Shown here: positions 16,594 through 26,986 of the stretch, piece by piece | Numbering within the stretch: the stretch's first letter is position 1 | Layout of the letters: every line of letters begins with the position of its first letter | Assembly (NCBI GenBank): GCA_024401495.1 | Contig: JAKSKW010000003.1 | Coordinates: 1-64,000, forward strand | Direction: 5' to 3' | DNA length: 64,000 nt | Origin: Paludibacteraceae bacterium | GTDB lineage: Bacteria > Bacteroidota > Bacteroidia > Bacteroidales > Paludibacteraceae | Translations under genes and position numbers: made by a program | Notes under the pieces: generated by a model | The model's input: only the letters and a program-made list of their open reading frames with translations | The model's database searches: none | Told to the model about the DNA's origin: nothing

Positions 16594-17934
16594 ATGAAGA
16601 AGAAAATACTAACACTGATAACTGCATCCCTGTTTTGCTGTGCAGGTTTCTCGCAGACAGATGGCGATGTGGCATCACAAAACGAGCGATACAACCTTAC
16701 TCTTGAGCAGTGTATTGAATATGCGTTTGGCAACAGTCTGGAGCGACAGAACATGAAACTCTCTGAAAAGGTCAGCGAATATTCTTACGAGCAGGCTAAG
16801 AACAACCGTAAACCACAAGTGAGCGGTTCGATATCCGAGTCGGTTTCCCACTCCGGACGTGAAAGCGACGTCAACATCGGAGGAAACATTGGTGTCAATG
16901 CTGGAATTACTCTTTATCAGGGTGGAGCGATTAAGAACAATATTGAGAAGAGTCGTCTTGAGGCGGAGAACGCGGTAGTGCGTACAGACCAGTACGACCA
17001 CAACCTTATCATCAAGATTCTTCAGTATTTTCTAAACGCTCTCTCATCAGAAGAGATGCTTCGCTACCAGAAGGTCATCATCGAGACAAGTGAGGAGCAG
17101 CTTCGCCAGGGAGAGGAGAAATACAAAGTCGGTACAATCTTGGAGAGCGACTACCTAATTCTTCAGGCTCAGCACGCCAACGACGAGTGTAATCTACAGA
17201 GCAGCCAGATCAACCGTAATAATGCGTTGCTAAACCTAAAACTTGCACTTTCAATGGATCCCAATGCCGAACTAACCCTCGTCTACCCAGACACAACAGA
17301 TATGGAGGCTTTGGCTGAAATGCCAAGTGTAGAGACTGCTATCCAGCGTACACTCGACACTTATCCTGATATCATCTTGGCGAAGTCGAATATCGAAGTC
17401 GCAAGAATAAATGAGGAGATCACACGTGCCGGCAGACGCCCTACTATCTCAGCAAGCGCCGGTATGAGCACAGGCCATAGCAAGTTCAACGACTTCGGCA
17501 ACCAACTCGCCGACCGTTTCAGCCAGAATTTGGGAGTGTCAATGTCTATTCCTATCTACGACAAGGGAAAAACTAAAACATCTTTGAAGATGAACGAGAT
17601 CCAGACAAAGATGGCAGAAGTGGATTTGCAGGAGGCAGAATTGAAACTACGTCAGACTGTGGCTGTGGAGCATGCAAACGTAGAGCTTGCATACCGTCAG
17701 TTCAAGGTAAACGAGAAACGAACAAAAGCATACAAGGCTGTGTACGACGCATATAATATGAAGTTCAAATACGGAACTATCACAAGTGTGGATCTATTGC
17801 AGCAGCAAAACAATTATATCAACTATCTTACTGATTACGTGAGATCTAAGTATTCATTCATCCTTGAACGTAAGATTTTGGATGTCTACATGGATTATCC
17901 AATCAAGTATGAAGCTGTACGTATCAACAAGTAA
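16594..17934 (+). CDS. TolC-family outer-membrane efflux channel
   Basis: About 446 residues. The ATG at 16594 was chosen because it begins a clear signal peptide (MKKKILTLITASLFCCAGFSQ) and lies after a -7 box; a longer upstream reading frame would run through the promoter. The protein has two repeats of the outer-membrane efflux domain: LTLEQCIEYAFGNSLERQNMK early and the second starting near AIQRTLDTYPDIILAKSNIE, with long helical coiled-coil parts. The channel carries substrates across the outer membrane together with the adaptor and ABC transporter encoded directly downstream (20-base gap). Confidence 0.88.
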   Translation: MKKKILTLITASLFCCAGFSQTDGDVASQNERYNLTLEQCIEYAFGNSLERQNMKLSEKVSEYSYEQAKNNRKPQVSGSISESVSHSGRESDVNIGGNIGVNAGITLYQGGAIKNNIEKSRLEAENAVVRTDQYDHNLIIKILQYFLNALSSEEMLRYQKVIIETSEEQLRQGEEKYKVGTILESDYLILQAQHANDECNLQSSQINRNNALLNLKLALSMDPNAELTLVYPDTTDMEALAEMPSVETAIQRTLDTYPDIILAKSNIEVARINEEITRAGRRPTISASAGMSTGHSKFNDFGNQLADRFSQNLGVSMSIPIYDKGKTKTSLKMNEIQTKMAEVDLQEAELKLRQTVAVEHANVELAYRQFKVNEKRTKAYKAVYDAYNMKFKYGTITSVDLLQQQNNYINYLTDYVRSKYSFILERKILDVYMDYPIKYEAVRINK

Positions 17935-17953
17935 AAAAATAAAACAAAATACA

Positions 17954-19225
17954 ATGGCAAAGAAAATTGGCATAGGCATAGCGATAGCGGTAGTCGTAGG
18001 ATTATTGCTATACTTCTTGTGGCCGTCGAAGAAAGAGGTCACTTTCAAGACCCAAGTGATCGAGGAAGGTTCGATTTCCAAATCGGTATCAGCCACTGGT
18101 TATTTGCAGCCCGCAGATAAAGTGGAAGTCGGTACACAAGTGTCAGGTAAGGTGGAGAAACTTTACGTGACTTACAATTCAAAGGTGAAAAAAGGTCAGG
18201 TATTGGCTGAATTGGACAAGTCGACATTGCTTGAGCGTCTGTCGCAGGCCAAATCACAAAAGTCGAGCGCAGAGAGCACATTGAACCTTGCCACTCAGAA
18301 CTACAACCGTACAAAGGCATTGTTCGAGGCAGGTGCAGCCACTCAGCAGTCGTACGACGAGGCAACTAACACTTACATCCAGGCTCAGAACACATTGAAC
18401 AACGCCAACACAAATGTGCGTGAGGCTCAGGTGAACCTTGGATACGCAGTCATCACGTCGCCAATCGACGGTGTGATTCTTGCTAAGCAGGTAGAGCAGG
18501 GACAGACAGTAGCGTCTTCATTCTCAACTCCAACATTGTTCGTCATCGCAAAAGACCTTAAGAGCATGACAGTGGAGGCTAATATCGACGAGGCAGACAT
18601 AGGCCAGGTCAAGGTTGGCCAGAAGGTTGAGTTTACAGTAGACTCTTACATGGGTGAGACATTCTACGGTGAGGTTAAGGAGATCCGTCTAGAGCCAAAG
18701 GTGACAAGCAACGTCGTTACTTATACAGTTGTAGTAAAGGCAGAGAATCCAGAGGAGAAACTATTCCCTGGTATGACAGCCAGCGTCACTATCTTCACAG
18801 ATTTGCAGCAGGGCAAACTTGTACCTGTGGCAGCTATGGCATTCAACCCATCAGAGGAGGTGCTTGCCTCACTTGACAAGCCAGAGCGTCCATCAAAAGA
18901 TGGCATGAGAGAAGGTAGAGAAGGCAGACACTCAGAAGGTGTCGACGGTGAGAAGGGCGAGCGTCCAAGCCGTGAGAAGAGAGAGGCAATGCGTCAGAAC
19001 GGACAGAAAGTCTGGATCAAGAACGGCAACTCAATCAGACCACGTTTCATCGAGACAGGTGTGAACGACGGAGTTAACGCAATCGTAAAAGAGGGACTTG
19101 CAGTGGGAGATACAGTTGTGATCTCAGCACAGGTAGGTGAGAAAGTGAAGAAGGCAAAGGGTGGTCCATCCAACAACCCATTGGCTCCTCAGCCTCCACG
19201 CGGTAGTAGAAAAATGATGAAATAG
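17954..19225 (+). CDS. MacA/HlyD-type periplasmic adaptor
   Basis: About 423 residues from the ATG at 17954; one N-terminal membrane anchor (IGIGIAIAVVVGLLLYFLW). The biotinyl-lipoyl-like half motifs (GYLQPADKVEVGTQVSGKVEKLYV and AVITSPIDGVILAKQVEQGQTV) flank a coiled coil of about 90 residues (QAKSQKSSAESTLNLATQNY ...), followed by the beta-barrel domain. An unusually charged insert (SKDGMREGREGRHSEG and on) lies in the last third. It links the inner-membrane MacB-like transporter to the TolC-like channel. The gap to the ATPase gene is one base. Confidence 0.88.
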   Translation: MAKKIGIGIAIAVVVGLLLYFLWPSKKEVTFKTQVIEEGSISKSVSATGYLQPADKVEVGTQVSGKVEKLYVTYNSKVKKGQVLAELDKSTLLERLSQAKSQKSSAESTLNLATQNYNRTKALFEAGAATQQSYDEATNTYIQAQNTLNNANTNVREAQVNLGYAVITSPIDGVILAKQVEQGQTVASSFSTPTLFVIAKDLKSMTVEANIDEADIGQVKVGQKVEFTVDSYMGETFYGEVKEIRLEPKVTSNVVTYTVVVKAENPEEKLFPGMTASVTIFTDLQQGKLVPVAAMAFNPSEEVLASLDKPERPSKDGMREGREGRHSEGVDGEKGERPSREKREAMRQNGQKVWIKNGNSIRPRFIETGVNDGVNAIVKEGLAVGDTVVISAQVGEKVKKAKGGPSNNPLAPQPPRGSRKMMK

Positions 19226-19226
19226 T

Positions 19227-19970
19227 ATGGCAGATTCCATAATCAGAATAAACGACTTAAAGCGTAATTTCATCGTCGGAAGTGAGACGGTGCGAGCTTT
19301 GCGTGGAGTGTCGTTCGACATCAAAGCAGGTGAGTTTGTGGCAATCATGGGAACCAGCGGTAGCGGAAAGAGTACGATGCTGAATATCCTTGGTTGCTTG
19401 GACAAACCTACGTCGGGAGAATACTATATCGACGACATCGAAGTGTCGAAGTTCTCCAACGACAAATTGTCGGAGATCCGCAACAAGAAGATTGGCTTCG
19501 TTTTCCAGAGCTACAATCTTCTTCCACGTACCGCAGCCATCGAGCAGGTGGAGCTACCATTGCTCTACAACCCCGACGTCAACGCCAAAGAACGCAGGGA
19601 GAGAGCAGAAGAGGCTCTCCGACTTGTAGGTTTGGAGGAGAGAATGTATCATCTTCCCAACCAGATGTCAGGTGGACAGCAGCAACGCGTGGCAATCGCG
19701 CGAGCTATCGTCAACGATCCCGTGATTATTCTTGCCGACGAGGCGACTGGAAACCTTGACACCCGTACATCCTACGAAATCATGAGTCTTTTCCAGCGAC
19801 TTAACGAAGCAGGAAAGACCATCGCATTCGTAACCCACGAACCAGACATTGCTGCATTCACATCAAGAGTGGTGATGCTTCGCGACGGTAGAGTGACTAA
19901 GGATGAACCAGTGAATACACAGAGTGCTCAGGCAGCCCTTGACGCACTTCCTGCAAGCGACGACTATTAA
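19227..19970 (+). CDS. ABC transporter ATP-binding protein (MacB/LolD type)
   Basis: A 247-residue ATPase with Walker [10 protein letters not shown] (about 42-50), Q-loop [11 protein letters not shown], signature MSGGQQQR, Walker [15 protein letters not shown] and the H-loop FVTHE. The family couples ATP hydrolysis to transport by FtsX-like permeases. In Proteobacteria this domain is fused to the permease in MacB; here it is a separate gene, with the permease 15 bases downstream. Short extra tail after the core domain. Confidence 0.92.
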   Translation: MADSIIRINDLKRNFIVGSETVRALRGVSFDIKAGEFVAIMGTSGSGKSTMLNILGCLDKPTSGEYYIDDIEVSKFSNDKLSEIRNKKIGFVFQSYNLLPRTAAIEQVELPLLYNPDVNAKERRERAEEALRLVGLEERMYHLPNQMSGGQQQRVAIARAIVNDPVIILADEATGNLDTRTSYEIMSLFQRLNEAGKTIAFVTHEPDIAAFTSRVVMLRDGRVTKDEPVNTQSAQAALDALPASDDY

Positions 19971-19985
19971 TATTTAGACGACACT

Positions 19986-21206
19986 ATGAATTTCTCGAAT
20001 CTAATAAAAATCGCATACACGGCTTTGCTCCGCAACACAACGAGAGCCTTGCTCACAATGCTCGGAATCATCATCGGTATCGCCTCAGTGATCGCCATGG
20101 TCAACATGGGACAGAGTTCACAGGCGCAGATCGAGGAGAATATCTCGTCGATGGGAACAAACCTTATCATGGTGATGCGTGCTCATCAGCGTGGAGGCGG
20201 TGTGAACCTTGGAAATGCAAACTCACAGTCGCTTAAAATAGCCGACGTCGAGGCGATAAAATCACAGGCAATCTATGTAGAGGCAGTGTCTCCATCGGTG
20301 AACGCTTCCGCACAGCTCGTAAATGGCTCAAAAAACTGGCCAGGACAGATGCAAGGAGGCAGTCCGGAGTATCTTGCCATCAAGAAGTATGAGATCGCTT
20401 ACGGAACGAATTTCACACAGCAAGACATAGCCTCATACGCAAAAGTCTGCTTGATTGGAAAAACCATCGTCGACAATCTATTTGATGAGGGAGAAAATCC
20501 GATAGGCAAAGAGATCCGATTTGGAAAGACACCGATGAAAGTAATCGGAGTGCTTGAAGAGAAAGGACAGAACAGTATGGGCCAGGACCAGGATGATATC
20601 CTTATCGCTCCGTATACGACGGTACAGAAACGAATCTTGGCGCAGACCCATCTTAATATGATCTATGCCTCGGCAAAGAATGAAGATGTGTGCCAGCTTG
20701 CGACAGAAGAGATTGAGAAAATCCTACGCACAACACACGGACTTGCTCCAAGCGCCAACAACGACTTTGAGGTACGTACACAGGCAGAGATGTTGGAAAT
20801 GATGTCAAACGTAGTCGGCACAATCGCGTCGCTACTAACAGCCACAGCCATCATCTCCCTTATCGTAGGAGGTATCGGAATCATGAACATCATGTATGTG
20901 ACTGTCACTGAGCGTACAAAAGAGATTGGATTGCGAATGGCAATCGGAGCCAAGGCCAAAGACGTGCTATGGCAATTCCTTATCGAGAGCGGTATGTTGA
21001 GTGTGATTGGAGGAATCATCGGAATCTTCGTTGGCATCATAGCCTCCTACGTCATAGCCCAAGTGATGGGAGCACCGTTTGTGGTGAGTGTAGGAGCGGT
21101 GTTTATGGCATTCTTCGTGAGTGCTTTCATCGGAATCTTCTTCGGTTGGCTACCAGCAAAGAAAGCAGCCAAATTGGATCCGATCACAGCGTTGAGATAC
21201 GAGTAA
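19986..21206 (+). CDS. ABC transporter permease (MacB/FtsX type)
   Basis: A 406-residue permease. It has one N-terminal helix (about 21-42, LLTMLGIIIGIASVIAMVN), a large periplasmic MacB core domain (about 45-275) and three C-terminal helices, with the FtsX family segments GIMNIMYVTVTERTKEIGLRMAIGA and PAKKAAKLDPITALRYE. Together with the ATPase, adaptor and TolC-like channel it would form a tripartite pump for macrolides, peptides or lipids; the substrate cannot be told from sequence. A strong terminator follows. Confidence 0.92.
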   Translation: MNFSNLIKIAYTALLRNTTRALLTMLGIIIGIASVIAMVNMGQSSQAQIEENISSMGTNLIMVMRAHQRGGGVNLGNANSQSLKIADVEAIKSQAIYVEAVSPSVNASAQLVNGSKNWPGQMQGGSPEYLAIKKYEIAYGTNFTQQDIASYAKVCLIGKTIVDNLFDEGENPIGKEIRFGKTPMKVIGVLEEKGQNSMGQDQDDILIAPYTTVQKRILAQTHLNMIYASAKNEDVCQLATEEIEKILRTTHGLAPSANNDFEVRTQAEMLEMMSNVVGTIASLLTATAIISLIVGGIGIMNIMYVTVTERTKEIGLRMAIGAKAKDVLWQFLIESGMLSVIGGIIGIFVGIIASYVIAQVMGAPFVVSVGAVFMAFFVSAFIGIFFGWLPAKKAAKLDPITALRYE

Positions 21207-21234
21207 TAAAATGCTGAATTATAAATGCGAAATT

Positions 21235-21260
21235 AAGAGGGATGCTGGTGCATCCCTCTT
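21235..21260 (+). terminator. Terminator of the efflux operon
   Basis: AAGAGGGATGC, loop TGGT, GCATCCCTCTT then TTATT. It follows the permease stop by about 28 bases. Confidence 0.8.
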
Positions 21261-21370
21261 TTATTGTGATCATGTGTTTCTCCACTACGGCTTTCCTACA
21301 ATATGAAAAGCAATGATGAAGGATACCACTATAAGCAGAATAATTTGTATAAAAAAACATACCTTTTTGT

Positions 21371-22504
21371 TCATGACACTACTTTTAATCTATACAAAAC
21401 TAAAAATATCACGTAAACAAACCATGCAAATACCAAACAATAAACAATGACACTATAAATTTTGTACAAGAAAATTTCAAAAAAGGAATCTGGCAATGGC
21501 TTTTTGTTAGAAGCTATAGCAGAATACTCATCAAATTCTGCTTCTGACAAATTCTTTATCTCAGGTTTCTGCTTAAATTCTTTAAGTTTTTTATCTACTC
21601 TATATATAATCGCAGAGACATATACACAGACAGGTCCAAAAACATACGCAACATATTTAAATACTCTATATAAGGTTTCCCCATCATAGCAAGTTTCAAT
21701 ATCAAGAAGGATTGTGATTCCCAAAGCCACAAGTAATATTGGAATACAACGTACAATCTCTAAAAATTGATCGGCATGTAAATTATTAAACAACGGAGTC
21801 AGACAAGAGATTCTTTCGTCTAAAAGACGGGCATCCTCAGCCTTAACATCACCATCATCGACCAATTTCTGTATGTATTCGTGTCTTACGACATCTGTTT
21901 TCTCTCCAATATCACGTCTACTCCAATACTCCACCGCTGATGAAATCTCATTAACTTTGTAGACATAACCACTAAGTTCATACTGAACATGATTTATCTC
22001 TCCTTCGGCATCTTTATATATAACATGTAAAAATTCCAATTGCTCTTTTTTGCTAGTTTTGGAGTCATTCTTACTTATCTTTGATAAACCTGATAAAATA
22101 GTTACAGTGGCCTTTGATATAGTCCCTAACATCTGCTGTTCTTTTGAGATTTCGGTCTCATCAAATCCATAATAAGCATACTCTATATCATGCCACTTAT
22201 AAAGAGTACCATCATGAATCATTATTCCACTTTCGCCAATGGTTATTGGATTATCTTTTGGGAAATAAGACGAGTAGATCATTTGGGCTATAATATAATC
22301 CAAACAACCCATTATAGCCAATGGAATAATAATAACATACACATTGTCCGTAGTGGAGTTGTTTTTAAAGTAATAGAGAATGAAAACAAGACCAACAACA
22401 GAATTTAAAATAAAACCTATGCTTCCACTGAGGTTTGTACGAATTCTATCAGACGTAGCAATAGTGCTACTGTGTAAAACCAATTCTTTTCCTCTTTTCC
22501 ACAT
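21371..22504 (-). CDS. Membrane protein of unknown function
   Basis: A 377-residue protein with two helices near the N-terminus (about 27-46 and 53-75), a cytosolic middle part of about 170 residues with a PH-like strand segment (ITIGESGIMIHDGTLYKWHD), then helices near 245-265, 280-300 and 345-372. No known family was recognised. It begins 27 bases after the degenerate arginase gene and is probably the last gene of the long minus-strand run that starts with glnS, although it is more AT-rich than the rest of that run and could be a later addition. Confidence 0.65.
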   Translation of the reverse strand: MWKRGKELVLHSSTIATSDRIRTNLSGSIGFILNSVVGLVFILYYFKNNSTTDNVYVIIIPLAIMGCLDYIIAQMIYSSYFPKDNPITIGESGIMIHDGTLYKWHDIEYAYYGFDETEISKEQQMLGTISKATVTILSGLSKISKNDSKTSKKEQLEFLHVIYKDAEGEINHVQYELSGYVYKVNEISSAVEYWSRRDIGEKTDVVRHEYIQKLVDDGDVKAEDARLLDERISCLTPLFNNLHADQFLEIVRCIPILLVALGITILLDIETCYDGETLYRVFKYVAYVFGPVCVYVSAIIYRVDKKLKEFKQKPEIKNLSEAEFDEYSAIASNKKPLPDSFFEIFLYKIYSVIVYCLVFAWFVYVIFLVLYRLKVVS

Positions 22505-22531
22505 AACAGTTTAAACCATTATTTTGGGATT

Positions 22532-23662
22532 TTATCTCATAAAATGTCTGAACCAAATCTCAGGCACTTCTCGTTTTGCCATAGCTTCGTAATCCGACTC
22601 TTTACATGAGACTATTCTACTTGCATCACGACCAGGTATCTCCACCCACCATCTTCCATTCAACGGATTATTGTAGAATTTGACCTCGGTATTGGTGCGT
22701 GTATCGAAAAGTATGGATTTACGATAGTTCCTGATATCGTTTGTTGGATAATCGTTGTAACGGTGATCTATCCCATGCAGATAATGCCAAACTATCTGCG
22801 CAGAAAGGGCAAGTGACGACTCATTTTGGGCGTATACATCGGAGATATAGAACACAGACGATCTGTCGCTCAAACCAGCAAGTTTGGCTAAATGGCACGC
22901 TTCCTCGCCATATAATCCATTTGGCATGGCGACGCAAGAGGGCATATCTGAGTTGCGAACTGCACGGGCTGAAATAGAGAAGAAATCATTGTCGCGAAGC
23001 AACGGCTCAATATTTTGCACATTGTCCTGCACCTGTGCCAAACGAGTAAAGCAAATTTTCTGGTCGTCGGCTCTGGCGATTCTATCATCTGAACAGAGAT
23101 ACGTCTGGTAGCCCAACACATCTATACAATCAACCTGCTTTATCTTTTCAATCTCGTCGAAATTCGAGAGTAATCCCCCACTCGTCTCAATTTCATTCAT
23201 TCCGCTTAATGTAAGCAGTGAATCAATCTTGACCATGTTGATTTTCCCGATGGATTGGCTCATTCCTTTCACAATAGGTAAATTGCAGGAATCTCCGCCA
23301 CCAATGATCACCACTTTCTTTCCTGCCTCCACAAGTATTGAAACGACGTCGGCAATCGGAGTAGCAGGTGACTGACCATTTTGAACATTGATATTTCCAA
23401 AATCAACAATCTTTACGTTGTGGAAATCTCCACACAAACGATAGAGATACTTTCTCACAGCATCCGGAGCATCGGCTGTAGATGGATTATATTTCTGTGA
23501 GCCCCAAGCCGACGGTATTCCTATGATGGCCACGTCAAAATCATCGGTGGAATCGCCAGAATGAGAAGAAATAAACGACGAAAGATCACTCGCGTCGTCT
23601 ATATAATGAAGAGGAAGATCTTCAACTTCTGGATTCCTAAAATATGCCTTTATATCCTCCAT
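22532..23662 (-). CDS. Arginase/formiminoglutamase-fold protein lacking the metal ligands
   Basis: A 376-residue protein with the overall order of the ureohydrolase family: DVAIIGIPSAWGSQKYNPST with a DAVRKYLY helix, KVVIIGGGDS in place of GGGHS, KIDSLL where active enzymes have DAHxD, and DFFSISARAVRNSD where they have SxDxDxxDP. The manganese ligands are therefore missing, so hydrolase activity is unlikely. Such degenerate members are common in Bacteroidota. The role may be binding or structural. It starts 4 bases after the pseudouridine synthase gene, within a tight operon. Confidence 0.75.
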   Translation of the reverse strand: MEDIKAYFRNPEVEDLPLHYIDDASDLSSFISSHSGDSTDDFDVAIIGIPSAWGSQKYNPSTADAPDAVRKYLYRLCGDFHNVKIVDFGNINVQNGQSPATPIADVVSILVEAGKKVVIIGGGDSCNLPIVKGMSQSIGKINMVKIDSLLTLSGMNEIETSGGLLSNFDEIEKIKQVDCIDVLGYQTYLCSDDRIARADDQKICFTRLAQVQDNVQNIEPLLRDNDFFSISARAVRNSDMPSCVAMPNGLYGEEACHLAKLAGLSDRSSVFYISDVYAQNESSLALSAQIVWHYLHGIDHRYNDYPTNDIRNYRKSILFDTRTNTEVKFYNNPLNGRWWVEIPGRDASRIVSCKESDYEAMAKREVPEIWFRHFMR

Positions 23663-23666
23663 TTCC

Positions 23667-24575
23667 TTACTTCATTACAGTGTAGAAAATTCGAGGGACA
23701 GGCGATTCGAATGTAATAATCTTACCATTCATCGGGTTTTTGATTGCCAAGTATGTGGCGTGAAGGCAAAGACGTTTAACACTTGTGATTGGAGCTCCAT
23801 ACTTCACGTCGCCAACAATAGGATGGCCGATCGACTGCATATGGACACGGATCTGATTCTTTCTACCTGTAGGAATCTCACACTTCAAAAGTGTACGTCC
23901 GTTTCCTCTTTGAATCACCTTATATTTAGTGACAGCGTACATTCCTCCATTATCATAATTGCAAGAGTGTACGATGAATGTCTTAGGATCTTCCTTTAGC
24001 CAGCTCTCCACTGTATCCTCTTCCTTCTCAACATTTCCTTCTACCAAAGCGTAGTACACTTTTCTATGGTCGGCGTCGTGCCAATGTGCCTTCACTGCCT
24101 GCTGCACCTCTGGTGTCTTAGTGAACATAAGCACACCGCTTGTGTCACGGTCGATTCTATGGACAGTGTAAAGAGCATTCTGACGGTTCTGCTTCTTAAC
24201 GTAGCCAACCATCACCTTCAATACTGTATCCTCAGCAGCATGGTTGGGTGCTGGAACAGAAAGAATTCCCTCCTTCTTGTCTACAACAAGGAAAGCCTCG
24301 TCTTCGTATATGATAGAGATTTTCGGATGAGCGAATGTATTCTTCTTTCCGGTGAAGCTTACACTTACTTTCTGGTTCTTCTTCAACTCATAATCGTAAC
24401 GTGTCTCAACTGCACCGTCGACTGATACCAATCTCTTAGCCAAAAGGCCTTTAATATTATTGCGGCTTGAACCAATCTTCTGCTGCAAAAAGTCAAACAA
24501 TTTCGCAGGCTCAGCAACTGTGAAATCAGTCGAACGCTCACGAATAAAGTTTTTTCTACTAGTCGGTTTTATCAT
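23667..24575 (-). CDS. RluA-family pseudouridine synthase
   Basis: A 302-residue enzyme. An S4-like RNA-binding domain occupies about residues 20-75 (LFDFLQQKIGSSRNNIKGLLAKRLVSVDG), followed by the catalytic domain with IIYEDEAFLVVDKKEGILSVP and the active-site motif HRIDRDTSGVLMF that carries the catalytic Asp, then GRKNQIRVHMQSIGHPIVGD. It isomerises uridines in ribosomal RNA or tRNA; the exact site cannot be inferred. It lies 21 bases after ruvB and 4 bases before the arginase-fold gene. Confidence 0.9.
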   Translation of the reverse strand: MIKPTSRKNFIRERSTDFTVAEPAKLFDFLQQKIGSSRNNIKGLLAKRLVSVDGAVETRYDYELKKNQKVSVSFTGKKNTFAHPKISIIYEDEAFLVVDKKEGILSVPAPNHAAEDTVLKVMVGYVKKQNRQNALYTVHRIDRDTSGVLMFTKTPEVQQAVKAHWHDADHRKVYYALVEGNVEKEEDTVESWLKEDPKTFIVHSCNYDNGGMYAVTKYKVIQRGNGRTLLKCEIPTGRKNQIRVHMQSIGHPIVGDVKYGAPITSVKRLCLHATYLAIKNPMNGKIITFESPVPRIFYTVMK

Positions 24576-24596
24576 TGTAAAATAAGTTTTATCAAG

Positions 24597-25625
24597 TTAA
24601 TCAAATAATGTGAGTTGGGCTCCATCACGTCTTCTTCCAAGATGGCTGTATGCCAACTCTGTCGCCTCTCTACCTCGTGGCGTACGCTTCAAGAATCCCT
24701 CTTTGATTAGGAATGGTTCGTACACCTCTTCGACGGTGCCGGCATCCTCTCCGATAGCGGTGGCGATAGTGGAAAGTCCTACTGGTCCACCTTTAAATTT
24801 GTCGATCAATACGGCCAAAATCTTAGTATCTGTCTCATCCAAACCATACTGATCTATATTCAACGCCTTCAATGCCTCACTTGCGATTTTAGTGTTGATA
24901 GTACCGTTGCCTTTCACCTGAGCAAAGTCGCGCACACGTCGCAAAATAGCATTAGCGATACGAGGGGTTCCACGGCTTCGGCTTGCAATCTCACCTGCAG
25001 CCTCAACGTCACAAGGCGTATAAAGTTTCGACGCGGAACGGCATATAATCTTAGTCAAGACATCCTTGTCGTAGTATTCCAAATGGCAGTTGATTCCAAA
25101 ACGAGCTCTCAACGGACTTGTTAGCAATCCGCTACGTGTTGTGGCTCCGACGAGAGTAAAAGGATTCAAAGGTATCTGTAAAGCTCTTGCATTTGGACCT
25201 TTATCAATCATAAGGTCGATACGGAAGTCTTCCATGGCGGAATACAAGAACTCCTCAATCACTGGCTTCAAACGATGGATTTCATCGATGAAAAGGACCT
25301 GATTTGGCTCCAATCCAGTCAAAAGTCCAGCCAAATCCAACGGTTTGTCAAGCACCGGAGCAGAGATTAGTTTGAACCCTACTCCAAGCTCATTGGCAAG
25401 GATATTGGCAAGCGTCGTCTTACCCAATCCTGGAGGGCCATAAAGCAAGGTATGGTCAAGAGGTTCACCACGCATTTTAGCCGCCGCCACAAACACCTTC
25501 AGATTCTCAAGGATTTTCTGCTGACCAGTAAAATCATCGAAAGAAAGGGGGCGTAACGCTATTTCGTAGTCCTGCTCTCGCTCCTCTGCCGCGTTGTGTA
25601 TGTCAAGTTCTTCGATATCTTCCAT
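24597..25625 (-). CDS. ruvB: Holliday junction branch migration helicase RuvB
   Basis: A 342-residue AAA+ motor of usual length. Visible are [11 protein letters not shown], Walker [10 protein letters not shown], Walker [11 protein letters not shown], the sensor-like [23 protein letters not shown] and the winged-helix C-terminus ([24 protein letters not shown]). RuvB drives branch migration with RuvA during recombination and repair. ruvA and ruvC are not nearby. Two bases separate it from the acyltransferase gene upstream. Confidence 0.97.
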   Translation of the reverse strand: MEDIEELDIHNAAEEREQDYEIALRPLSFDDFTGQQKILENLKVFVAAAKMRGEPLDHTLLYGPPGLGKTTLANILANELGVGFKLISAPVLDKPLDLAGLLTGLEPNQVLFIDEIHRLKPVIEEFLYSAMEDFRIDLMIDKGPNARALQIPLNPFTLVGATTRSGLLTSPLRARFGINCHLEYYDKDVLTKIICRSASKLYTPCDVEAAGEIASRSRGTPRIANAILRRVRDFAQVKGNGTINTKIASEALKALNIDQYGLDETDTKILAVLIDKFKGGPVGLSTIATAIGEDAGTVEEVYEPFLIKEGFLKRTPRGREATELAYSHLGRRRDGAQLTLFD

Positions 25626-25627
25626 GC

Positions 25628-26971
25628 TTAAATAGACGGTACAATTTTTCTTAAAATCTCGACTACCTTATTGGCAGCCTTACCCTTACCAGCAATAGTC
25701 TGGATTCTCGACTTCACATACTCGAATCTCCATTTGTATCTCATCATGAAATTGAATGAGACAGGAAGAGAAAGCAACCAGCATACAGTAAACACCACAA
25801 ACATCATTGTATCCGCAAAATACTGAGGAACATAGACAGCATACAATATTATATATAGCAGATAAATGAACGGTAGAACCAAATATACGAATCCAAGAAG
25901 CAAACTTGCCTCAAATCCTGTCTTGTGAGCCAATTTGTAAGCCACACCCTTAAACAACAAGTAAGGGAATCCATTGCAAACAAATGCATAAAGAGCAAGT
26001 GGAGAGGTCCCAATCAAATATAGGATTGACGTGATCAACTTGGCATCTGCCTTATGAGGCTCCTCAAATGCACGTGCATATAGCTCAACCTTGTCGCTAT
26101 TTCCAAGCCAATCCTCCACAGCCTTTTTAAGTTCAGGTAATAGTGGATTATTATCGACGACTGCCTGGTCCAATTGAGTGGAGATTCTCTGACGCACCTC
26201 AAGACGATTAGTCTCATTGTCATCCCAATCTTTCGACTCAAGCATTTCTTGCGCGTATGCGTAAGACGACGCATAAATAGTATCATAATAGTCAGTAGAC
26301 ACAATATGATGCATCAAAGGCTTCATACGGTTGTACAGCTCGTCTTTGATCCTATTCTGAGTCACAGCCTCATTTGCAAGGAAATCCTCATAATAATCTG
26401 CGACACGGATTGGTTTACCAAAGTTAAGCACCAAATGGTAGCCGCTATGATCATAATGTCCATAGTCGATTCCTGTAGGAATGATAAGAACAGATTCTCC
26501 TGCCGGTTTTTGTTTTTGAGCGGCGAATGCAATACGGAACATACCTTTCACCAGTGGGCGCAGACGTCGGAATTCATCCTGTCCACCCTCCGGCATCAAG
26601 CAGAAATACTGGTTGTGAGCAAGCACTTTAACCGCCTCTTCAAAACTCTCCTCATTCTTTTTCAGATTGCTGAAACCGTCTCGCATACGGTAGGCCGGCA
26701 TAATCTTAAAAAAATTCAAAGCCTTTGCGACCAACGGATTCTTGAAGATAGCAGCTTTTGCCAAAAACATAATAGGAGCAGGTGACGCCCATAACAAAGC
26801 CATCGCGTCAATAAATGCGTTCTGATGATTAGGAGCAAAAATCACCGACGTATTCTCAGGAATAACCTTTTCATTATTCACTTCAGTCGATGAAAACCAT
26901 CTGCTGTATATTGTGTTACTGTAGACTCTCAAAAATTTGTAGAAAAAGGGAGTCTTATACATTTCTGCCAT
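25628..26971 (-). CDS. PlsC-type 1-acylglycerol-3-phosphate acyltransferase
   Basis: A 447-residue membrane-associated acyltransferase. The HX4D motif is in [16 protein letters not shown] and the PEGG-type motif in [12 protein letters not shown], with about three helices in the C-terminal part ([37 protein letters not shown]). It probably adds an acyl chain to a lysophospholipid or related lipid. It is longer than simple PlsC (about 240 residues) because of the C-terminal membrane part, a form common in Bacteroidota. It lies between the antiporter gene (15-base gap) and ruvB. Confidence 0.85.
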   Translation of the reverse strand: MAEMYKTPFFYKFLRVYSNTIYSRWFSSTEVNNEKVIPENTSVIFAPNHQNAFIDAMALLWASPAPIMFLAKAAIFKNPLVAKALNFFKIMPAYRMRDGFSNLKKNEESFEEAVKVLAHNQYFCLMPEGGQDEFRRLRPLVKGMFRIAFAAQKQKPAGESVLIIPTGIDYGHYDHSGYHLVLNFGKPIRVADYYEDFLANEAVTQNRIKDELYNRMKPLMHHIVSTDYYDTIYASSYAYAQEMLESKDWDDNETNRLEVRQRISTQLDQAVVDNNPLLPELKKAVEDWLGNSDKVELYARAFEEPHKADAKLITSILYLIGTSPLALYAFVCNGFPYLLFKGVAYKLAHKTGFEASLLLGFVYLVLPFIYLLYIILYAVYVPQYFADTMMFVVFTVCWLLSLPVSFNFMMRYKWRFEYVKSRIQTIAGKGKAANKVVEILRKIVPSI

Positions 26972-26986
26972 AATCTCTTTTCTATA

